DNA of 64,000 nucleotides, from assembly GCA_902785645.1 (NCBI GenBank), contig CACZZG010000001.1:81224-145223 (forward strand). Direction: 5' to 3'. A model generated the notes under the pieces. The model was not told the DNA's origin and did no database searches. It saw only the letters and a list, made by a program, of their open reading frames with translations. This document shows, in pieces, positions 17,155-26,431 of this stretch (position 1 is its first letter; the number at the start of each line of letters is the position of its first letter). Source of the stretch: an uncultured Erysipelotrichaceae bacterium. Its GTDB lineage: Bacteria > Bacillota_I > Bacilli_A > RFN20 > CAG-826. The position numbers and the translations under genes were made by a program.

Positions 17155-18912
17155 ATGGCATTAGTTAATATCAAAATCGAAGGCCGTGACTATCAAGTTG
17201 ACAGCAGCTTAACAGTCTTAGAAGCCTGCCGCAAATGCGGATATGAAATTCCTTCCTTATGTGCTTTCAATCATGGTAAATGCTCAAGAGCGAGCTGCCG
17301 TGTTTGCTTAGTCGAAATCAAAGGCGCACGTGGATTATGCGCATCATGTGTATATCCAGTGAATGAAGGAATGGAAATTTCCATTTCTTCACAAAAAGCC
17401 GTTGAAGCTCGTAGAGCCTCTGTTGAACTCATCCTTTCTAACCACGAAAAGAACTGCTTACAATGTCCAAAGAATGGTCATTGTGAACTTCTCCATGTCG
17501 CAGAAATGGTCGGTGCAAGAGAAGGTAAATACATTGGTGCTATGACACCAAAAACATATGATGAAGTCGCTCCTGGCATCATCAGAAATACCGCTAAATG
17601 TATTTTGTGTGGTAGATGTATTGAACGTTGTAAAGAAGCTCAAGGCATTTCCATCTTAGGATTTGAAAACCGTGGCTTTAATACAATTGTTGCTCCAGTA
17701 CAAAACAGAAGCTTTGCTAACGTTCCATGTATGCAATGTGGACAATGTGTTAACGTCTGTCCAGTCGGCGCGTTAATGGAACACAGTGAAATCGACAAAG
17801 TCGATGCAGCTATGAAAGCTGGCAAAAAAGTCATCGTCCAAACCGCACCTGCCGTGCGTGCCGCTATCGCTGAAGAATTCGGTGAAAAGATCGGTACACC
17901 AGGTACAGGTAAAATGGTCGCCGCATTACATCGCTTAGGATTCTTTAGAGTCTTTGACGTTAACTTCGGTGCGGACTTAACCATTATGGAAGAAGGCTAT
18001 GAATTAATTCATAGAATTAAAAATGGTGGTGTCTTACCACAAATCACCTCTTGTTCACCAGGTTGGATAAACTACATGGAATACTTCTATCCAGAAGTGA
18101 TCCCAAATGTCTCAACATGTAAGTCTCCACATATGATGCAAGGTGCAATTACCAAGACATACTTTGCTAAAGCACATGACATCGATCCAAAGGATATCTT
18201 CGTGGTTTCCATCATGCCATGTACCGCAAAGAAATTTGAAAGACAACGTCCAGAAATGGATCAAGATGTTGATGCTGTCTTAACTACACGTGAATTAGCC
18301 AAGATGATCAAACGTTCTGGTATCAATTGGCAAAAACTCCCAGAAGAAGAATTTGACCAAGACTTATTAGGCGAATATTCTGGCGCTGGTGTCATCTTCG
18401 GTGTCACCGGTGGTGTTATGGAAGCCGCATTAAGAACTGCTTACTTCGTGTTAACCGGAAAAGAATACGATAAAATCGTATTTGAAAACGTCCGTGGTTT
18501 AGAAGGTGTCCGTGAAGCGGAAATTAAAGAACTTGGTATCAAGGTCGCAATTGCTTCCGGTATGAAGAATGCTTCTAAACTCATTCAAGAAGTTAAAGAA
18601 GGTAAATCACCATATGCATTCATCGAAATCATGGGTTGCCCAGGTGGATGTATCAATGGTGGTGGTCAACCATATGTCTTGCCATCATTATTACCAAATG
18701 AAGACGATGATATCTTAGATACATATCGTCAAAAGAGAGCCGCAGTCTTATATAGTGAAGATGAAAGACAAGTTATCCGTCAATCTCACAACAATAAAGA
18801 CATTCAAAAGCTCTATAAAGATTTCCTCGGTGAACCACTTAGTGAATTATCCGAAGAATTATTACACACACACTATAACGCCAACAGAGAAAAATACCCT
18901 GAAGGTAAATAA
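17155..18912 (+). CDS. hydA: Bifurcating [FeFe]-hydrogenase catalytic subunit HydA
   Basis: Catalytic subunit that makes or oxidises H2 at the H-cluster, 585 aa, soluble. In order: [2Fe-2S] domain (C36, C48, C51, C65), a His-Cys [4Fe-4S] site (H97, C101, C104, C110), two ferredoxin clusters (CILCGRCIERC, CMQCGQCVNVC), then H-cluster motifs TSCSPGW, MPCTAKKFE and GCPGGCINGGGQP, and a C-terminal small-subunit domain. TSCSPGW rather than TSCCPxW is usual for the trimeric bifurcating group. AGGAGGAG (17140-17147) fixes the start at 17155. The HydEFG maturases are not in this window. Confidence 0.96.
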   Translation: MALVNIKIEGRDYQVDSSLTVLEACRKCGYEIPSLCAFNHGKCSRASCRVCLVEIKGARGLCASCVYPVNEGMEISISSQKAVEARRASVELILSNHEKNCLQCPKNGHCELLHVAEMVGAREGKYIGAMTPKTYDEVAPGIIRNTAKCILCGRCIERCKEAQGISILGFENRGFNTIVAPVQNRSFANVPCMQCGQCVNVCPVGALMEHSEIDKVDAAMKAGKKVIVQTAPAVRAAIAEEFGEKIGTPGTGKMVAALHRLGFFRVFDVNFGADLTIMEEGYELIHRIKNGGVLPQITSCSPGWINYMEYFYPEVIPNVSTCKSPHMMQGAITKTYFAKAHDIDPKDIFVVSIMPCTAKKFERQRPEMDQDVDAVLTTRELAKMIKRSGINWQKLPEEEFDQDLLGEYSGAGVIFGVTGGVMEAALRTAYFVLTGKEYDKIVFENVRGLEGVREAEIKELGIKVAIASGMKNASKLIQEVKEGKSPYAFIEIMGCPGGCINGGGQPYVLPSLLPNEDDDILDTYRQKRAAVLYSEDERQVIRQSHNNKDIQKLYKDFLGEPLSELSEELLHTHYNANREKYPEGK

Positions 18913-18918
18913 TTAAAT

Positions 18919-18945
18919 GGGGGCGGGTTATCTCGCCCCCTTTCT
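18919..18945 (+). terminator. hyd operon terminator
   Basis: GGGGGCG, eight-base loop, CGCCCCC, then a short T-rich stretch. The most GC-rich hairpin of the window; it ends a dozen bases before cysS. Confidence 0.9.
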
Positions 18946-18956
18946 CTCTATTAACT

Positions 18957-20294
18957 ATGAAAATTACATTCTACAATTCCTTAACCAATCAACTCGAAGA
19001 ATTTAAGACCATTCATCCAAACGAAGTCTCAATGTATGTCTGCGGACCAACAGTTTATAACTATCCACACATCGGCAACATGAGACCAGTCGTGGTCTTT
19101 GATACTTTAAGGCGCTTTTTAACTTATGTCGGCTACAAAGTTACTTACGTAAGTAATTTTACTGATGTCGATGATAAAATCATTAAACAGGCCTTAAAAG
19201 AAGGAAAGAGTGAAAAGGAATTAACCGAATTCTATATAAATGAATTTTTAAAGGTTACTAAGTTAATCGGTAGTGATAGACCAACGATTACACCTAAAGT
19301 AACTGAATATATCCAAAAAATTATCGATTATGTCGCTAAACTAGTGGAATTAGGTGCGGCATATGTCGTTGATGGCGATGTCTATTTTAGAGTGAGCAAA
19401 ATCAAAGACTATGGTGCCTTATCCGGAATCAATGTTGAAGACTTATTAGTCGGTGCGAGGATTGAAGAAAACACCAAGAAAGAAAGTCCTTTGGACTTCG
19501 CATTATGGAAAACCACAAACGAAGGTATCAAATGGCAATCACCTTGGGGTGAAGGTCGTCCAGGCTGGCACACAGAATGTTGTGTCATGATTGACACTAT
19601 CTTCCCGGATCATTTAATTGATATCCATGGTGGTGGATATGATTTAAAATTCCCACATCATGAAAATGAAATCGCTCAATCCGAAGCGATGAACCACAAT
19701 AAGATCGCTCATTACTGGATGCACAATGCATTTATCAATTTTGGTAATGAAAAGATGTCTAAATCTTTAGGCAATGTTGTCTACGCAAAAGACATGCTAG
19801 AAAAATATGGCGGTCCAGTTACTAGATTAGTGATTTTAAACGCTCATTATCGTCAACCAGTGAATTTCACTGATGAAACAGTTAATGCCGCCATTCAAGA
19901 AATCAATAAGATGCAAATGGCATATAAACAAATGGCATTGCAACTTCAAGTTAACAATATCGATTTAGAAAATGGAAAACCTTTATATATTGATAACTTC
20001 TTAAATGCTCTTGCAGACGATTTAAATACCGCAAATGCTTTAGCGGAATTATATAACTTAATTAAGGAAAGTAATCAAACAATCAGAAGCCGTGAAATTG
20101 ACTTTGAAAAGCTCAATAATCAATTCAAAACTCTCACAGACATGTTCTATGTTTTAGGGTTAAATATTGAGTATGTCAAATTGACTGCAGATGATAGAGC
20201 CTTATATAGTGACTATTTAGCCGCGAAAAGCGAGAAAAACTTTGCAAAATCCGATGAAATTCGTCAAATTCTTATTTCTAAAGGTATCATGTAA
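18957..20294 (+). CDS. cysS: Cysteine--tRNA ligase
   Basis: Charges tRNA-Cys with cysteine. 445 aa, normal length is about 460. HIGH-type motif PHIGN at residues 37-41, zinc ligand in YVCGPT, and EKMSKSLGN as the KMSKS loop. The start matches relatives (MKITFYNSLT), yet it has no Shine-Dalgarno and lies 11 bases after the hyd terminator stem. Followed by rlmB and a SigH-like gene, the order found in Bacillus (there with mrnC and yacP between). Confidence 0.97.
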   Translation: MKITFYNSLTNQLEEFKTIHPNEVSMYVCGPTVYNYPHIGNMRPVVVFDTLRRFLTYVGYKVTYVSNFTDVDDKIIKQALKEGKSEKELTEFYINEFLKVTKLIGSDRPTITPKVTEYIQKIIDYVAKLVELGAAYVVDGDVYFRVSKIKDYGALSGINVEDLLVGARIEENTKKESPLDFALWKTTNEGIKWQSPWGEGRPGWHTECCVMIDTIFPDHLIDIHGGGYDLKFPHHENEIAQSEAMNHNKIAHYWMHNAFINFGNEKMSKSLGNVVYAKDMLEKYGGPVTRLVILNAHYRQPVNFTDETVNAAIQEINKMQMAYKQMALQLQVNNIDLENGKPLYIDNFLNALADDLNTANALAELYNLIKESNQTIRSREIDFEKLNNQFKTLTDMFYVLGLNIEYVKLTADDRALYSDYLAAKSEKNFAKSDEIRQILISKGIM

Positions 20295-20338
20295 AGCAAT
20301 AAAAATTGAACATATTTATTAATCTAAAGTAGTGTAAT

Positions 20339-21055
20339 ATGAACAACAAAACAGATAGTCTAATTTACGGGAGGAATCCTGTTAAGGAAGCACTTCGCTC
20401 AAAGAGGGTGAAGACTATTTATCTTGCTAACGGTTTCTCTAATAATGAGGTCCTTTCTTTAATTGATGAAAATCATATTAATGTGACTTATAAATCAGTT
20501 AAAGAATTAGATTCTATGACACAAGGTGTACACCAAGGTGTTGCGGCAATTATTAGAGATTATGAATATTATTCTTTAGAATCTATTTTGTATAGAGCCA
20601 ACAAACAAGAAAAGCCACTTATCGTTATTTTAGATGGTATTAATGATCCTCATAATTTAGGTGCCATTTTAAGATGCTGTGATGTTTTTAATGTGACTGG
20701 TATTCTCATTCCAAAGCATAATCAAGTTCCCCTTAACGCTACGGTGGCTAAAACATCAGCTGGGGCGATTAATTATGTTCCTGTTGCTTTAGTGGGAAAC
20801 TTAAATCAAACCATTGAAAAACTAAAAGAGAATGGATTCTGGATTGTTTCCACAGATGGTTCAGGTTCTTATAATTACCAAGACATAAAATACGATTTCA
20901 AAGTCGCATTAGTGATTGGTAGTGAAGGCCAAGGCGTCTCTCGATTAGTTTTAAATAATTCCGATTATGTCGTAAAGATTCCACAGTTCGGGCATGTAAA
21001 CTCATTAAATGCTTCTGTGGCCGCGGGTATTTTATTAGCGAAAATCCGCGAATAA
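20339..21055 (+). CDS. rlmB: 23S rRNA 2'-O-methyltransferase RlmB (TrmH/SpoU family)
   Basis: Methylates the ribose of a guanosine in the peptidyl-transferase region of 23S rRNA. 238 aa: N-terminal substrate-binding domain (YGRNPVKEALRS) and a knotted SpoU domain with LDGINDPHNLGAILRCC, VIGSEGQGVS and SLNASVAAGI, which form the SAM-binding knot. No clear SD before the ATG. Cotranscription with cysS is likely. Confidence 0.93.
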   Translation: MNNKTDSLIYGRNPVKEALRSKRVKTIYLANGFSNNEVLSLIDENHINVTYKSVKELDSMTQGVHQGVAAIIRDYEYYSLESILYRANKQEKPLIVILDGINDPHNLGAILRCCDVFNVTGILIPKHNQVPLNATVAKTSAGAINYVPVALVGNLNQTIEKLKENGFWIVSTDGSGSYNYQDIKYDFKVALVIGSEGQGVSRLVLNNSDYVVKIPQFGHVNSLNASVAAGILLAKIRE

Positions 21056-21069
21056 GCTATATATCAAAT

Positions 21070-21114
21070 AACAAAGATTCCTCCTGAGATTCAAAGAAAG
21101 GAGGATTTTTTGTT
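21070..21114 (+). terminator. Terminator after rlmB that contains the downstream Shine-Dalgarno
   Basis: AACAAAGA-T-TCCTCCT pairs with AGGAGGA-T-TTTTTGTT, about 15 bp with one mismatch, ending in T6. The AAGGAGG of this stem is also the only good ribosome-binding site for the following sigma gene, so the hairpin can both end transcription and hide that SD. Confidence 0.6.
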
Positions 21115-21151
21115 ATCAAAAAACAGTTCCCAGATGATGAAGAACTGTTGA
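21098..21151 (+). promoter_or_regulatory. SD, TTG start, slippery heptamer and hairpin ahead of the sigma gene
   Basis: AAGGAGG (21098-21104) is followed by TTG at 21110, but that TTG opens a 13-codon frame ending at TGA 21149-21151. This frame reads TCA AAA AAC, containing A_AAA_AAC (21118-21124), the classic -1 slippery heptamer. A -1 shift there enters the sigma frame. AACAGTTC/GAACTGTT (8 bp) forms a hairpin directly at the site. The alternative is plain initiation at TTG 21148. Confidence 0.4.
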
Positions 21152-21693
21152 TTAAGATTAAACAAGGTGACGATTGGGCTCAATTTCTATTATTCGAAAA
21201 ATATCGTATTTATTCTAATCAGTTAGCGGCGTGCTATTTGGTTTACTGCACAGATACGACAATGACTTTTGATGATTTAACAGCAATTTGTTTTTCGTCT
21301 GTCCAAACTGCATTAGAACATTACGAGAACGGTCAGTCATTCTATCCCTATTGGAAAACTATAGCGATTAGAAATATGGTTGATTATATCAAGGAATATA
21401 AGAAAGAACCGACACACTTATCTTTAGATAAAGATATTGTTAAAGGATTAACTCTACATGACGTTGTCAGTGTTAATGTACCATCTAACGATTTAGCCTT
21501 TTCTCTATTATTAATCGTTGAGAAGAATCCAAATGATTTTTCTTCTTTTGAAAAGGCTTTCTTCAATCTTTATTTACAAGGTTATGAGATGAAAGATATT
21601 AGTGAAATATTATCCGTTAGTCTCACGAAAAGTTATCGCACCTTGAGGAAAATAATCAAAAAGTTTCGTCATTTTTTAATCAATAAGAAATAA
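21148..21693 (+). CDS. SigH-like sigma-70 family RNA polymerase sigma factor
   Basis: Small sigma factor (181 aa from TTG 21148). Region 2-like sequence covers about residues 30-90 (FYPYWKTIAIRNMVDYIKEY) and a region 4 helix-turn-helix covers about 145-180 (YEMKDISEILSVSLTKSYRT). Its position after cysS and rlmB is where Bacillus carries sigH, which supports SigH rather than an unrelated ECF factor. Sequence upstream in the same frame (QFPDDEELLIKIKQGDD) looks like the real N-terminus of such factors, but it has no ATG, GTG or TTG in frame behind the SD. The true start is therefore unclear. Confidence 0.75.
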   Translation: MIKIKQGDDWAQFLLFEKYRIYSNQLAACYLVYCTDTTMTFDDLTAICFSSVQTALEHYENGQSFYPYWKTIAIRNMVDYIKEYKKEPTHLSLDKDIVKGLTLHDVVSVNVPSNDLAFSLLLIVEKNPNDFSSFEKAFFNLYLQGYEMKDISEILSVSLTKSYRTLRKIIKKFRHFLINKK

Positions 21694-21723
21694 CGTTATT
21701 GTTTATTAGCTAAAAAGCTATGG

Positions 21724-21729
21724 TATAAT
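21724..21729 (+). promoter_or_regulatory. -10 of the ecfA1 promoter (extended TGGTATAAT)
   Basis: TGGTATAAT at 21721-21729; seven bases later comes the ecfA1 ATG with no SD, predicting a leaderless transcript. A short hairpin (TAGCT, AAAA, AGCTA) lies in the spacer. Confidence 0.65.
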
Positions 21730-21736
21730 AACGCTC

Positions 21737-22558
21737 ATGAAAAAGATTTCTGTTAAAAACTTATGTTTTTCCTACGTTAAGGACGAACCAATTGTTAAAC
21801 ACGTATCTTTTAACATTCATGAAGGATCTTATGTCTCTATCGTTGGACATAATGGGTCTGGTAAATCTACATTAGCGAGATTATTAATCGGACTCCTCGC
21901 CCCAGACGATGGAGAAATCTATATTGATGACGAACTACTCACAAATAAAACTGTGAGAAACATCAGAAAGAAAATCGGATTAGTATTTCAAAATCCTGAT
22001 AACCAATTCATCGGTGCGACTGTTGAAGATGATATTGCTTTTGGTTTGGAAAACCGCCAAATCAAACGCGAAAAAATGCACGAAATTATTGAAAAATTCG
22101 CAAAAAGAGTGGGAATGGAAGACTTTTTGGATAAAGAACCATCTAGATTATCTGGTGGTCAAAAACAAAGAGTGGCTATTGCCGGAGCCTTATCATTAGG
22201 TCCAGAAATTATCATTTTAGATGAAGCTACATCGATGCTTGACCCAAAAGGTAAAAGCGATATTAAAGAGCTTATTGAAGAGATGAGAAAAGATAACCCA
22301 TCTCTTACCATCCTTTCTATTACCCACGATGTTGAAGAAGCCTTCTTGAGTGATGAGATTATCATCATGTCTAAAGGCGAAATTGCTTTTAAAGGCAAAC
22401 CAGAAGAGGTCTTCTCTAATCGCGAAGTATTGAAATCTCTAAATCTAGAGATGCCTTTCATTATGGATTTGAAAGACAGGTTGAAATCTGAAGGCATCAA
22501 TGTTGATAAATCTAAAGATTTAGATGAAATAGCGGAGGTTTTATGGCCATTGAAGTAA
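21737..22558 (+). CDS. ecfA1: Energy-coupling factor transporter ATPase 1
   Basis: One of the two ATPases that power the ECF vitamin/metal importers. 273 aa with Walker A GHNGSGKST, signature LSGGQKQR, Walker B IIILDEATSML and the H-loop in ITHDVEE. Overlaps ecfA2 by 16 bases. The order ecfA1-ecfA2-ecfT-truA is that of Bacillus, making a shared module for several S components encoded elsewhere. Confidence 0.95.
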   Translation: MKKISVKNLCFSYVKDEPIVKHVSFNIHEGSYVSIVGHNGSGKSTLARLLIGLLAPDDGEIYIDDELLTNKTVRNIRKKIGLVFQNPDNQFIGATVEDDIAFGLENRQIKREKMHEIIEKFAKRVGMEDFLDKEPSRLSGGQKQRVAIAGALSLGPEIIILDEATSMLDPKGKSDIKELIEEMRKDNPSLTILSITHDVEEAFLSDEIIIMSKGEIAFKGKPEEVFSNREVLKSLNLEMPFIMDLKDRLKSEGINVDKSKDLDEIAEVLWPLK

Positions 22559-23394
22559 AGAACCTCTTCTATATCTATGGTAGAAAGACACCATATCAGC
22601 AAACCGCTTTAGATGATGTTTCTTTAACTATACCAACAGGTTCATTTGTTGGCTTAATTGGAAGAACTGGTAGTGGTAAATCTACATTAGTGCAAAATCT
22701 CAATGCTTTATTAATACCCACCGAAGGTGAAATCATTGTGGATGAATTCCACATTGGTAATAAGAAACGCAAAAACAAAAAGATTAAGCAATTAAGAAAA
22801 CATCTTTCATTAGTTTTCCAATTCCCAGAATATCAATTATTTGAAGAGACCGTAGAAAAGGATGTAGCCTTTGGCTTAATGAACTTTGGCTATAAACAAA
22901 ATGAAGCGATTGAATTAGCTCATAAAGCTTTGCTTTCTGTTGGTCTTGATGAAAAGTATTTCAAGAGATCACCATTTGAATTATCTGGTGGTGAAAGAAG
23001 AAGAGTCGCTATTGCTGGAATATTAGCCATTAATCCAGATATCTTAGTGCTTGATGAACCTACCGCGGGATTAGACGTTAAAGGTTCTAAAGATATTATG
23101 TCTTTAGTTAAACAAATGCATGAAGATGGCAAAACCATCATCATGGTCACTCATGATATGGATTTGGTTTTAAGATATACCGAACAATGTTTTGTCTTAA
23201 AAGATGGTAAAGTTACCTTTGGCGGTTCCACAAACCAATTGTTTGACACAATTAGTGATGATAGTGCAATTGAGATACCTCCATTATTTAAGTTAGCGAA
23301 GAAACTTAAAGATAGAGGTGCACCAATTAATATAGAAAATATTAAAAATGCAGAAGACTTAATTAAACAAGTTAACTCCTGGAGGAAAAAGTAA
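22543..23394 (+). CDS. ecfA2: Energy-coupling factor transporter ATPase 2
   Basis: Second ATPase of the ECF module, 283 aa. Walker A GRTGSGKST, signature LSGGERRR, Walker B ILVLDEPTAGLD, H-loop in VTHDMD. GGAGG precedes the ATG inside ecfA1. The stop overlaps the ecfT ATG by one base. Confidence 0.95.
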   Translation: MAIEVKNLFYIYGRKTPYQQTALDDVSLTIPTGSFVGLIGRTGSGKSTLVQNLNALLIPTEGEIIVDEFHIGNKKRKNKKIKQLRKHLSLVFQFPEYQLFEETVEKDVAFGLMNFGYKQNEAIELAHKALLSVGLDEKYFKRSPFELSGGERRRVAIAGILAINPDILVLDEPTAGLDVKGSKDIMSLVKQMHEDGKTIIMVTHDMDLVLRYTEQCFVLKDGKVTFGGSTNQLFDTISDDSAIEIPPLFKLAKKLKDRGAPINIENIKNAEDLIKQVNSWRKK

Positions 23395-24275
23395 TGAATA
23401 ACGTAACTTTTGGGCGTTATTCGCCACTTAATACCTTCACCCATAAAGTTGACCCAAGGAATAAGATTCTTATTCTTATTTTGCTCATGGTCTCAATCTT
23501 CTTACAGTTCCATGTTTGGTCAACGACATTATTATTAAGTGGAGTTTTCCTCATTTTATTAATTTGTTTGATGCTTATCTCTAAAGTTAATTTCTTGGAT
23601 TTATTTAAATCACTGAAATCAATGTGGTTCTTAGTCATCTTCCTTTTAGTGATATATGTATTTATCCCAAACCCAACATATAAGTTCGTCTGTTATCGAT
23701 TTAACGATCATTATGCGATATATTGGGACTCATTCTATCAAAGTGGATACATTATTCTTAGACTCATTTTGATGATTTCATTAACTATGGTATTAACATC
23801 CACAACTAAGCCAATGGATTTAACCTATGCATTTGAATGGTATATGACTCCACTTAAGGTCATTAGATTCCCAGTCCATGAAATCGCGATGACACTATCT
23901 ATTGCTCTTAGATTTATCCCAACTTTATTGGATGAAACCGATAGGATTATGAAAGCGCAAGCTTCTCGTGGTGTCGATTTCAATAGAGGCGGATTATTTA
24001 AACGTTTTAAAGCTGTCATTTCTTTAATTATTCCTCTATTTGTGTCCGCAATTCAAAGAAGTGAAGAACTTTCTGATGCCATGGAAGCAAGAGGCTATAA
24101 TCCAAGAGAGAAAAGAACTAGATATCGTAAGCTTACTTTCTCCTGGAGAGATATTATTGCCTTATTGTTTGGATTAGCCATTTTCGGTGGAATCCTTTAC
24201 TTATTCATTTACGATCACAATGTTGAAGAAATTGACTTATTTATGCAAATTTTTGGAATTAACGTGGGATTTTAG
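23394..24275 (+). CDS. ecfT: Energy-coupling factor transporter transmembrane protein EcfT
   Basis: Membrane scaffold coupling the two ATPases to the substrate-binding S component. 293 aa, five to six helices. The coupling helices carry the A-R-G motifs QASRGVDF and MEARGYNP, both diagnostic. SD AGGAAAAAG at the end of ecfA2. Confidence 0.95.
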   Translation: MNNVTFGRYSPLNTFTHKVDPRNKILILILLMVSIFLQFHVWSTTLLLSGVFLILLICLMLISKVNFLDLFKSLKSMWFLVIFLLVIYVFIPNPTYKFVCYRFNDHYAIYWDSFYQSGYIILRLILMISLTMVLTSTTKPMDLTYAFEWYMTPLKVIRFPVHEIAMTLSIALRFIPTLLDETDRIMKAQASRGVDFNRGGLFKRFKAVISLIIPLFVSAIQRSEELSDAMEARGYNPREKRTRYRKLTFSWRDIIALLFGLAIFGGILYLFIYDHNVEEIDLFMQIFGINVGF

Positions 24276-24286
24276 AGGTTTTTGCA

Positions 24287-25024
24287 ATGAGATTATTATG
24301 TTGTGTGTCATATAAAGGAACAAATTATCAAGGTTGGCAAAAGCAAAAGAACGCTCCAACAGTTCAAGAAACAATTGAAGGAGTTCTTTCTCAAATCTTA
24401 AATACTAAAATTGATATTTATGGAAGTGGAAGAACAGATGCTGGTGTCCATGCCCAAAGACAATATTTCCATTTTGACATGGATAAAGACATGAATATCA
24501 ATCGCCTACGATATTCCGCTAATTGTTTGCTTCCAAAAGATATCTTTATCAATGAAATAAAAGTGGTTTCTGATGATTTTCATGCCAGATTTTCTGCTAA
24601 GGGTAAAACATACACTTATATCATGCGTTTAGATGAGAGAAACCCCTTTAATTATGAGCTGGAAACCAACATTCCATACGAAGTTGATATAAACCTACTT
24701 TCCGATTGTTTAAAACAGTTTGAAGGAAAGCATGATTTTAAAGATTTTACCTCCAAAGAAGAGGATGATGGAGACTATATCAGAACTGTTTATAAAGTAG
24801 AAACAACTTACATCAAAGAGATTAAACAATTTATGGTGTCATTCACTGGTGATGGCTTTATGAGATATCAAATTAGAAATATGGTTGGAACCGCATTAGC
24901 GATTGCTTCCAAAAAAGAGAAAGAAGACTATATCAAATACCATTTAAGTGATAAAACAAATCGTGAGATTGTGCCTTATAAAGCACCAAGTGAAGGATTG
25001 TATCTTGTTGATGTGAATTATTAA
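24287..25024 (+). CDS. truA: tRNA pseudouridine(38-40) synthase TruA
   Basis: Converts U38-U40 of tRNA anticodon arms to pseudouridine. 245 aa; the catalytic Asp is in GSGRTDAGVHA (about residue 51), with the C-terminal block FLRYQIRNMVG-like (FMRYQIRNMVG). Eleven bases after ecfT, in the conserved Bacillus order. Confidence 0.95.
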   Translation: MRLLCCVSYKGTNYQGWQKQKNAPTVQETIEGVLSQILNTKIDIYGSGRTDAGVHAQRQYFHFDMDKDMNINRLRYSANCLLPKDIFINEIKVVSDDFHARFSAKGKTYTYIMRLDERNPFNYELETNIPYEVDINLLSDCLKQFEGKHDFKDFTSKEEDDGDYIRTVYKVETTYIKEIKQFMVSFTGDGFMRYQIRNMVGTALAIASKKEKEDYIKYHLSDKTNREIVPYKAPSEGLYLVDVNY

Positions 25025-25083
25025 GTATTCACATTAAAAAAATAGTTTGCTAAAATTCTAAAGCGAGAAAAGAGGAAATACCC

Positions 25084-25794
25084 ATGGGAAGAGCACATGA
25101 AGTTAGAGCAAAGGCGATGGCTGCTACCGCCGCAAAAAGAAGTGCGTTATTTAACAGAGCTTCAAAAGAAATTTATATGGCAGCAAAATCTGGTGAGCCA
25201 GATCCATCAATGAACTTAGCGTTAAGATCTGCAATTGAAAAATGGAGAGGTCAAAATGTTACAAAAGAAGTTATTGATAGAGCTATTCAAAAAGCTAAAG
25301 GTGGTTCTGCCGAATCATATACACAAGGACGTTATGAAGCATTTGGTCCTGGTGGTTCCCTCTTAATCGTTGATTCATTAACCGATAATTCCAATCGTGC
25401 GTTAGTGGAAATTAGAACAACTATTACTAAAAAAGGCGGACATTTAGGTTCCGTTATCTTCAATTTCACTGAAACTGGTGTCTTTGCATTTAAAGGCAGC
25501 AACAGAGACGAAGTCGAAGAAACATTAATTCTCTCTGATGTTGACGTTAGAGAAGTCACCGAAGAAGATGGTGAAATCGAAGTTCTTGTTGAACCATCAG
25601 CATTTGCACAAGCAAGAGATGTCTTATCCGGTATGGGTGTTACTGAATTCGAAACCGCAGAAATTACTTTCTTAGCGAACGATCCAATCGAATTAGAAGA
25701 TCCTGAAGATAAGAGAAAATTCACTGAGTTACTCGATATGCTCGATGAACTCGAAGACGTTCAAAACGTCTATCACAACGTTAAGAACCTATAA
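25084..25794 (+). CDS. YebC/PmpR family protein
   Basis: 236 aa, full length for the family. Long annotated as a transcription regulator, and family members are also implicated in helping ribosomes through proline-rich stretches. Family blocks: the N-terminal basic region (normally GHSKW, here MGRAHEVRAKAMAATAAKR), NVTKEVIDRAIQKAKG, YEAFGPGG and an acidic C-terminus. Inserted between truA and rplM, which are usually adjacent. Confidence 0.93.
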   Translation: MGRAHEVRAKAMAATAAKRSALFNRASKEIYMAAKSGEPDPSMNLALRSAIEKWRGQNVTKEVIDRAIQKAKGGSAESYTQGRYEAFGPGGSLLIVDSLTDNSNRALVEIRTTITKKGGHLGSVIFNFTETGVFAFKGSNRDEVEETLILSDVDVREVTEEDGEIEVLVEPSAFAQARDVLSGMGVTEFETAEITFLANDPIELEDPEDKRKFTELLDMLDELEDVQNVYHNVKNL

Positions 25795-25813
25795 TCTTAA
25801 ATCAATCGAAAAT

Positions 25814-25840
25814 GAGAGGGCAAAATGCCTTCTCTTTTTT
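25814..25840 (+). terminator. Terminator after yebC
   Basis: GAGAGGGCA, AAA loop, TGCCTTCTC, then TTTTTT. Confidence 0.9.
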
Positions 25841-25869
25841 ATGTCATAAGCATATTTTTTTAAATATGT

Positions 25870-25898
25870 TTGACAATATAACTGGGTACAAGTATTAT
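25870..25898 (+). promoter_or_regulatory. rplM-rpsI promoter
   Basis: Consensus -35 TTGACA (25870-25875), 17-base spacer, -10 TATTAT (25893-25898). The strongest promoter in the window, as expected for ribosomal protein genes. Confidence 0.9.
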
Positions 25899-25904
25899 TT
25901 TACT

Positions 25905-25970
25905 CGGCACAAAAGCTAAATTAGCGAAGTCCCCGGTAAAGACAAAGTTAGTTTGGTAAAGGAGGATTTT
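25905..25970 (+). promoter_or_regulatory. Putative ribosomal protein L13 leader RNA
   Basis: The roughly 70-nt leader between promoter and rplM contains complementary pieces (GCTAAATTAGC; TTTGGTAAAGG near the SD) and the context of the L13 leader elements described in Firmicutes, where L13 represses its own operon. Identified by position and compact pairing, not by covariance search. Confidence 0.5.
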
Positions 25971-25976
25971 AATAGT

Positions 25977-26417
25977 ATGCAACGTCAAACTACTATTGCG
26001 AAAGCAAACGAAATCCAAAGAAAATGGTACGTCATTGATGCAACCGACAAACCATTAGGTAGATTAGCCTCTCAAGTGGCTCAGGTGTTAACTGGTAAGA
26101 ATAAACCAACATGGACACCTAACGTTGATTGTGGTGATTATGTCATCGTTATCAACTGTGAAAAAGTTAGCCTTTCTGGCAACAAATTATTAACCAAGAA
26201 ATATTACAATGTTTCTGGTTATGATGGCGGTCTCCGTACAAGAACCGCGAAAGAAATGGTGGAAAAATACCCAGAAGAAATGTTCGAAAGATGCATTCAC
26301 GGCATGGTTCCAAAAGGAAGACTTGGCCGTCAAATCGAAAAGAAACTTTTCGTCTATAAGGGTGCTGACCACAAACACGAAGCTCAAAAACCTGAAGTTC
26401 TTGAGTTCAAATTCTAG
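25977..26417 (+). CDS. rplM: 50S ribosomal protein L13
   Basis: 146 aa. Characteristic [18 protein letters not shown] near the N-terminus and [11 protein letters not shown] in the second half. ATG 25977 follows AGGAGG; a longer in-frame start would lie within the SD and is rejected. Cotranscribed with rpsI. Confidence 0.97.
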   Translation: MQRQTTIAKANEIQRKWYVIDATDKPLGRLASQVAQVLTGKNKPTWTPNVDCGDYVIVINCEKVSLSGNKLLTKKYYNVSGYDGGLRTRTAKEMVEKYPEEMFERCIHGMVPKGRLGRQIEKKLFVYKGADHKHEAQKPEVLEFKF

Positions 26418-26431
26418 GAGGTCTAACAAGT

